This document shows positions 59,816 through 64,000 of a stretch of 64,000 bases of DNA, piece by piece; position 1 is the stretch's first letter, and every line of letters begins with the position of its first letter. The position numbers were made by a program, and so were the translations under genes. A model generated the notes under the pieces. It was given only the letters and a program-made list of their open reading frames with translations, did not search any database and had not been told where the DNA came from. This DNA is from an uncultured Subdoligranulum sp. Its GTDB lineage: Bacteria > Bacillota > Clostridia > Oscillospirales > Ruminococcaceae. Location: the NCBI GenBank assembly GCA_900545545.1, contig UQZO01000001.1:494590-558589 (forward strand). Reading direction: 5' to 3'.

Positions 59816-62083
59816 TTATAAATCTCCGTCGGAGTTGAAATCCAGGATCACGGAAGCTTTCTGCGGCAGTTTTTCCTTCGCGTATGCTTCCAGTGTTTCC
59901 CGTAAAATCGCTCGGAACGCCGCATCGTTGCGACATTTAAGCGTGAGTTTGTATCGATATTTTCCGTTGAGCATCGTGATGCTCATCGGCGCGGGGCCAA
60001 GCAACCGAAGCGGCATTGTGGGATGCTCGGCTGCGCGCTCCGCCAGCAATGTGCCAAAGCGGTGCGCCGCCAACGCAACGGCGCCTTCCTGCGCGCCCAC
60101 AAAACCAACAATGCAGAACGAGCAAAACGGCGGATACAGACCGAACTTGCGAAAAGCAATCTCTTCGCGGTAAAAAGATTCGTAATCCTGCTCAGCCGCC
60201 AACTGTAAAACGGGGTGTTCCGGCACCGTTGTCTGTATGAGGGCTCTGCCGGGCAGCGCAGCTCGCCCGCCACGGCCAATTACCTGGGTAACGAGGCTGA
60301 ACACGTTTTCATAAGCACGGAACCCCTGCCCAAACAGAAGGGAGTCGATTCCCAGCACCCCGACCAGTGTGACCTTTTCAAAGTCAAGTCCTTTGGCAAC
60401 CATCTGGGTGCCGAGCAGGATGTCGTATTCCTGCCTGCCAAATTGCGCAAGCATGGTTTCATGAGCGTTTTTCTGGCCCGTAGAATCCTGATCCATGCGC
60501 AAGATCCGGGCATTGGGCAGAAGCTCTGCCAGTTCTTCCTCAACGCGCTGGGTACCGAAACCGCTGTAGTTGATTTTGCCGCCGCATTCAGGACAATTCT
60601 GCGGAAGCGGACGTACTGTATGACCGCAGTGATGACACATCAACGCCTGTTGCGGTTTATGATAAACAAGCGGCACGCTGCAGTTCGGACACTTCAGCAC
60701 ATGGCCGCAGGTTGCACACATACCTACCGTATGATAGCCGCGGCGATTGAGCAAAAGAATGCTCTGCTCCCCGTTATCCAGGTTTTCCTGCAGTTCCCGG
60801 ACCATCCGGGCGCTCACTTCCCGTGCATTTCCGGCGGCCATCTCGGCCCGCATATCGATAAAATCCACATGAGGCAGCGGACGTCCGCCGTAGCGCTTGG
60901 TGAGTGTCAGCAATTTGTACTTGCCGCTTTCCGCCGCATAATAGGTTTCGGTCAACGGCGTAGCCGATGCAAAAACCAGCAGCGAATTTTCCATAGCCGC
61001 ACGCTTTTTGGCAACATCGTGCGCATCATACCGCGGTGCAGATTCGCTCTGGTAGGTATGTTCCTGCTCTTCATCGATAATGATCAGACCGATATTTTGC
61101 AGCGGCGAAAAAATCGCGCTTCGGGTACCGACCACAATATCCGCATTTCCCTGCTGGATCATGCGCCATTGCAGCAGCCGCTCGGTATTATTAAGCGCCG
61201 AATGCTGTACCGCCAACCGGCTGCCAAACGTCGATTTCAGCCGCCGGATCATCTGCGGCGTCAAGCTGATTTCCGGCACGAGGACCAGCGCTGTACGCCC
61301 CAGTTCCAGGGTGCGCTCGATCAGCTTCAGAAACACAACCGTTTTACCGCTGCCGGTCACCCCGTGAAGCAGCGCCGCATGGGGGTTGCCATCTTCCAGA
61401 TCCGGAAGCAACGCATCGTAGGCGCGCTGCTGTTCTTCTGCCAGGGTAATCGGCTGAGGGTCAAAGGGAATGTCGCCGAAAAGATCCAGTGCTTTATCCT
61501 GCTGGGCAACGGCAAGAACACCCTTTTCACACAGCGTATCCAGCGTCGGCTTGGAAATGCCCACCTCGTCCAGCTGGTGGGCAGTCAGTGGTCCTGATTG
61601 CAGGGCCTGTACCGCTGCCAGCTGCCGAGGTCCCGGCTTGGGCTTTTGCGGCAGCTCCCCTACCAGCGTATACACACGCTCTGTCGAACGGCTAAGCCTG
61701 CTTTGCATGACAGGTTTGCCATCCACCACGGCTGCACGGTATTGTGCACCGTAGGGAATAACCGCTTTTACCGCTTCAAACCAGGTGCAGAAGGTCCGCT
61801 CTTTCAGAAAGCGAACCAGTTCCAGCAGATCGGGCGTCAGCTTTGCTTGCTCAGGCGCAGCATCATGCAGCGTTTTCAGACGTTTGGGCGCAGTTTCCGC
61901 ATCTACCTGCTCCACTTTGAGCACAACCGCCATCCGCGGTTTATCCCCCCGTCCAAACGGTACCAACACCATACTGCCGGGCCACACACACCCTGTCAGG
62001 GAATCGGGTATCCGGTAAGAATACAGCTTGTCAAAGTGAATCGTTGCATTGTCGACCGCAACCTGAGCAATATCCAGTGTCAT
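59816..62083 (-). CDS. priA: primosomal replication-restart helicase PriA
   Basis: 755-residue DNA helicase. An N-terminal 3'-DNA-binding and winged-helix region precedes Walker A GVTGSGKT, the DEEQEH box, the paired zinc cysteines (CATCGHVLKCPNC ... CHHC ... CPEC) and helicase motifs V and VI (GTQMVAKGLDF, QVIGRGGR). It lies between gmk (4-base overlap) and def. Confidence 0.96.
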   Translation of the reverse strand: MTLDIAQVAVDNATIHFDKLYSYRIPDSLTGCVWPGSMVLVPFGRGDKPRMAVVLKVEQVDAETAPKRLKTLHDAAPEQAKLTPDLLELVRFLKERTFCTWFEAVKAVIPYGAQYRAAVVDGKPVMQSRLSRSTERVYTLVGELPQKPKPGPRQLAAVQALQSGPLTAHQLDEVGISKPTLDTLCEKGVLAVAQQDKALDLFGDIPFDPQPITLAEEQQRAYDALLPDLEDGNPHAALLHGVTGSGKTVVFLKLIERTLELGRTALVLVPEISLTPQMIRRLKSTFGSRLAVQHSALNNTERLLQWRMIQQGNADIVVGTRSAIFSPLQNIGLIIIDEEQEHTYQSESAPRYDAHDVAKKRAAMENSLLVFASATPLTETYYAAESGKYKLLTLTKRYGGRPLPHVDFIDMRAEMAAGNAREVSARMVRELQENLDNGEQSILLLNRRGYHTVGMCATCGHVLKCPNCSVPLVYHKPQQALMCHHCGHTVRPLPQNCPECGGKINYSGFGTQRVEEELAELLPNARILRMDQDSTGQKNAHETMLAQFGRQEYDILLGTQMVAKGLDFEKVTLVGVLGIDSLLFGQGFRAYENVFSLVTQVIGRGGRAALPGRALIQTTVPEHPVLQLAAEQDYESFYREEIAFRKFGLYPPFCSFCIVGFVGAQEGAVALAAHRFGTLLAERAAEHPTMPLRLLGPAPMSITMLNGKYRYKLTLKCRNDAAFRAILRETLEAYAKEKLPQKASVILDFNSDGDL

Positions 62084-62658
62084 TCGTCCTTTCCGTGCTG
62101 CAGCCGGAACTGAATGATGGAGTAGAGGCTCTCCGCGCAGGTATCTACCTGCACATTGACAACGTGCTCATCGTAATCGACGGAGTTTGCAATTTCCGTC
62201 TTGGCACGCGTCAGGCGGCGCTGAATCGTCTCTTCATCCTCGGTACCGCGATTCCGCAGCCGGCGCTCCAGTTCTTCCATATCCGGCGGGAGTACGAAAA
62301 TCGTGGTCGCGCCCGGGTACATCTTTTTGATGTTTCCTGCACCCTCGACCTCGATGACCAGAATCACCGCGATGCCGCGCTCCATACGGGTTTCGATTTC
62401 GCTGCGCAGCGTACCGTAATAGTTGCCGCAATACTGCGTATGCTCAACGATCTGGTCGTGTGCGAGGTGATCCTCGAAATCCGCCACCGTCATGAAATGG
62501 TAGTTGATGCCGTCTTTCTCCCCCTCACGCGGTGCACGCGTCGTCGCAGAGACCGTGTGCTGAATTTCCGGGTGTTTCTTCAAAAGACTGGCCACCACAG
62601 TGTCCTTGCCGGTACCGGACGGACCAGACACCACAAACAGATATTTTTCACCTTTCAT
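62080..62658 (-). CDS. gmk: guanylate kinase
   Basis: 192-residue GMP kinase. The P-loop is GPSGTGKDT (about 12-20) with Asp at the position where Ser is more usual. TRAPREGEKDGINYHF binds GMP and VILVIEVEGAGNIKK is the downstream motif. Slightly short of 200 residues but complete. Confidence 0.95.
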   Translation of the reverse strand: MKGEKYLFVVSGPSGTGKDTVVASLLKKHPEIQHTVSATTRAPREGEKDGINYHFMTVADFEDHLAHDQIVEHTQYCGNYYGTLRSEIETRMERGIAVILVIEVEGAGNIKKMYPGATTIFVLPPDMEELERRLRNRGTEDEETIQRRLTRAKTEIANSVDYDEHVVNVQVDTCAESLYSIIQFRLQHGKDE

Positions 62659-62673
62659 ATTTCCCTACCCCTT

Positions 62674-62922
62674 TTATTCTTCCTTTTCCTCTTGTGCAAA
62701 GCGTCCGGTGACGCTATCCAGCGCAATGCCGGAAAGAATCACATGATCAGAATCCATAATCAGCACCGCCTGTGTCCGCCGCCCATAAGAAGCGTCAATC
62801 AAGGCCCCTTTTTCCCGGGCATCCTGTACCAACCGCTTGATGGGTGCCGAGTCCGGGCTGACAATGGCAATCACACGGTCGCCGTTTACCATATTACCGA
62901 ATCCGATATTGATCAGCTTCAT
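62674..62922 (-). CDS. remA: RemA/DUF370 family regulator
   Basis: 82-residue DNA-binding protein; in B. subtilis RemA activates matrix genes. The start LINIGFGNMVNGDRVIAIVSPDSAPIKR (read in two parts, 3-30) and DASYGRRTQAVLIMDS are near-invariant family segments. Between yicC and gmk, as in Bacillus. Confidence 0.95.
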   Translation of the reverse strand: MKLINIGFGNMVNGDRVIAIVSPDSAPIKRLVQDAREKGALIDASYGRRTQAVLIMDSDHVILSGIALDSVTGRFAQEEKEE

Positions 62923-62931
62923 AGTACCCTC

Positions 62932-63810
62932 TTACTCGATGTTCTGAATCTGTTCACGGATTTTTTCAATCTCGGATTTAAGTTCAACCACAAGGCGCGT
63001 AATGGCAACGTCCTGGCATTTGGAACCGATCGTATTGGACTCACGATTCAGCTCTTGTGTCAGGAAATCCAGCTTACGACCGATCGGCTCATTGAGTTCC
63101 AGAATCTCACGATACTGCGCCACATGGCTGTGCAGGCGTACAGTTTCTTCATCAATTGCAGTCTTATCTGCAAAGATGGCGGCCTCCGTCACCAGGCGAG
63201 CTTCATCGATGTTGCGGTCTCCCAGCAATTCCTGCAAACGTGCGTACAGTTTGTCACTGTATGCCTGAACACGGCCGGCGCTGTTCTGCTCGATCTGTGC
63301 AACCAGGGATTCCACCGTGTTGAGACGGCTTGCCACATCTTCCTTGAGCTTTTCGCCTTCTGTGGCACGCATCGCCACAAAGGCTTCAATGGCCTGTTCG
63401 GCCACAGACTGCACGTCCTTCCAGAGCTCCTCTTCGTCCGTCGGGGCAGCGGTCTGCGTCAGCACATCCGGAAAACGCGCCAGCATCCCCGCGGTGACAT
63501 CGTTCTTCAAATCCATCCGCTCCGACATCGCGTTGAGTGCTACGCGATATCCCTGGGCCAACTGCCAGTTTACGGTGACCACCGTATCGGCTGCGGTTAC
63601 GGTCTGAATGGAAAGATTCAATTCCACCTTGCCGCGGCTGACCTTGGATGCCACCAGCTTTTTGAGTTTGTCCTCCAGAAAAGCGCAGGAGCGCGGCAAG
63701 CGGGAAGAATACTCAAAAAAGCGCGCATTCACGCTGCGCAACTCTACCTTGATATCCCGCCCATGCAGCAAAGCACCCGCACGGCCATAGCCTGTCATGC
63801 TTAAAACCAT
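62932..63810 (-). CDS. yicC: YicC/YloC family endoribonuclease
   Basis: 292-residue YicC-type protein. The opening SMTGYGRA, the ELRSVNARFFEYSSRLPR segment and the C-terminal DFLTQELNRESNTIGSKCQD with VVELKSEIEKIREQIQNIE are diagnostic. First gene of the long operon that ends with spoVM; AGGTG precedes the ATG. Confidence 0.95.
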   Translation of the reverse strand: MVLSMTGYGRAGALLHGRDIKVELRSVNARFFEYSSRLPRSCAFLEDKLKKLVASKVSRGKVELNLSIQTVTAADTVVTVNWQLAQGYRVALNAMSERMDLKNDVTAGMLARFPDVLTQTAAPTDEEELWKDVQSVAEQAIEAFVAMRATEGEKLKEDVASRLNTVESLVAQIEQNSAGRVQAYSDKLYARLQELLGDRNIDEARLVTEAAIFADKTAIDEETVRLHSHVAQYREILELNEPIGRKLDFLTQELNRESNTIGSKCQDVAITRLVVELKSEIEKIREQIQNIE

Positions 63811-63860
63811 ATCCTACACCTCAAGACTGTGTTTTTTGTTCCTGTCGCACAAAAACATAT

Positions 63861-63896
63861 ATTGTATATTGTACTATTTTTATAGCCAAGATGCAA
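63861..63896 (-). promoter_or_regulatory. candidate promoter region of the yicC-spoVM operon
   Basis: Two overlapping choices on the minus strand: TTGGCT (63884-63889) 17 bases from TACAAT (63861-63866), and TTGCAT (63891-63896) 17 bases from TACAAT (63868-63873). Confidence 0.5.
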
Positions 63897-63953
63897 GGCA
63901 GAAGCCGATGTTTCCCCTGCTTTTGAGGTGATTTTTTACATGCACAGTCATGA

Positions 63954-63994
63954 CCCCCGGCTAAGCCGGGGGCTTGTGTAAGCCCTAGAAGGGC
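63954..63994. repeat. tandem strong hairpins at window end, possible IS200/IS605-type terminus
   Basis: CCCCCGGC-TAA-GCCGGGGG (63954-63972) is followed by GCCCT-AGA-AGGGC (63982-63994). No T-run follows the first, so it is not an ordinary terminator. Subterminal hairpins of this sort mark IS200/IS605 elements, but no transposase is visible before the window ends. Confidence 0.4.
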
Positions 63995-64000
63995 ATCGTA

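Noticed and set aside
1..64000. CRISPR array, prophage or antibiotic-resistance gene
   Set aside because: No regularly spaced repeats, structural phage genes or resistance families were recognised.

Overview
The window reads as chromosomal DNA from a spore-forming, anaerobic Firmicute of class Clostridia, most likely order Oscillospirales (Ruminococcaceae/Oscillospiraceae relatives). The reasons are the spoIIIA operon, spoIVA, a SipL-like protein, bofA, yunB and spoVM, an Asp23-nusB-xseAB-ispA-dxs cluster, a monomeric [FeFe] hydrogenase of the clostridial type, and the yicC-remA-gmk-priA-def-fmt-rsmB-rlmN-prpC-prkC-rsgA-thiN-spoVM order known from Bacillus and Clostridia. Base composition is slightly GC-rich by eye. 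Nearly all genes lie on the minus strand. The plus-strand exceptions are tRNA-Ala, a LysR regulator, mtaB, the hydrogenase, and two pieces of mobile DNA.

Layout, low to high coordinates. 1-5.3 kb: isoprenoid and housekeeping operon (Asp23, nusB, a TsaD-like paralogue, xseA, xseB, ispA, a PAP2-like protein, dxs cut by the window edge). 5.35-10.06 kb: complete spoIIIAA-AH operon with a candidate sigma-E promoter. 10.06-12.8 kb: ligA and yunB. 12.9-23.6 kb: the accessory stretch. It is bounded by tRNA-Ala(GGC) and tRNA-Pro(GGG) and holds a decayed IS21 element, a LysR-controlled flavodoxin/DUF3737/cyclophilin-like operon, an IS3 element with an amber stop in orfA, yaaA and bcp peroxide-defence genes, a TraX-family gene, and a broken tyrosine recombinase. 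23.6-30.9 kb: complete F-type ATP synthase operon whose c subunit carries a two-carboxylate Na+-type motif. 31.1-38.6 kb: plsY, der, a DUF512 Fe-S protein, rpmF, yceD, a small P-loop protein, pgi and a D,D-carboxypeptidase. 38.7-41.8 kb (plus): mtaB and the hydrogenase. 41.8-47.5 kb: rlmH, walJ, murA, a membrane-anchored M23 peptidase, and an RluA-type pseudouridine synthase. 47.5-51.7 kb: RNase P RNA, bofA, a DUF2508 gene, spoIVA, sipL and a 22-codon spoVM. 51.7-63.8 kb: thiN back to yicC, the Ser/Thr kinase-phosphatase and translation-quality locus. The extreme right end carries two strong hairpins that resemble the end of an IS200/IS605-like element.

Functional picture: the spore genes cover mother-cell-to-forespore communication (SpoIIIA), the basal coat platform (SpoVM-SpoIVA-SipL, encoded within about 3.2 kb), and sigma-K checkpoint control (BofA). 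The rest is core metabolism, envelope synthesis and translation. No CRISPR array, resistance gene or prophage was seen. The best leads are the unannotated-size spoVM gene, the Na+-type c ring, the TsaD-like paralogue, and the palindromic operator of the LysR-flavodoxin operon. All boundaries and family calls come from reading the sequence; no database search was run.
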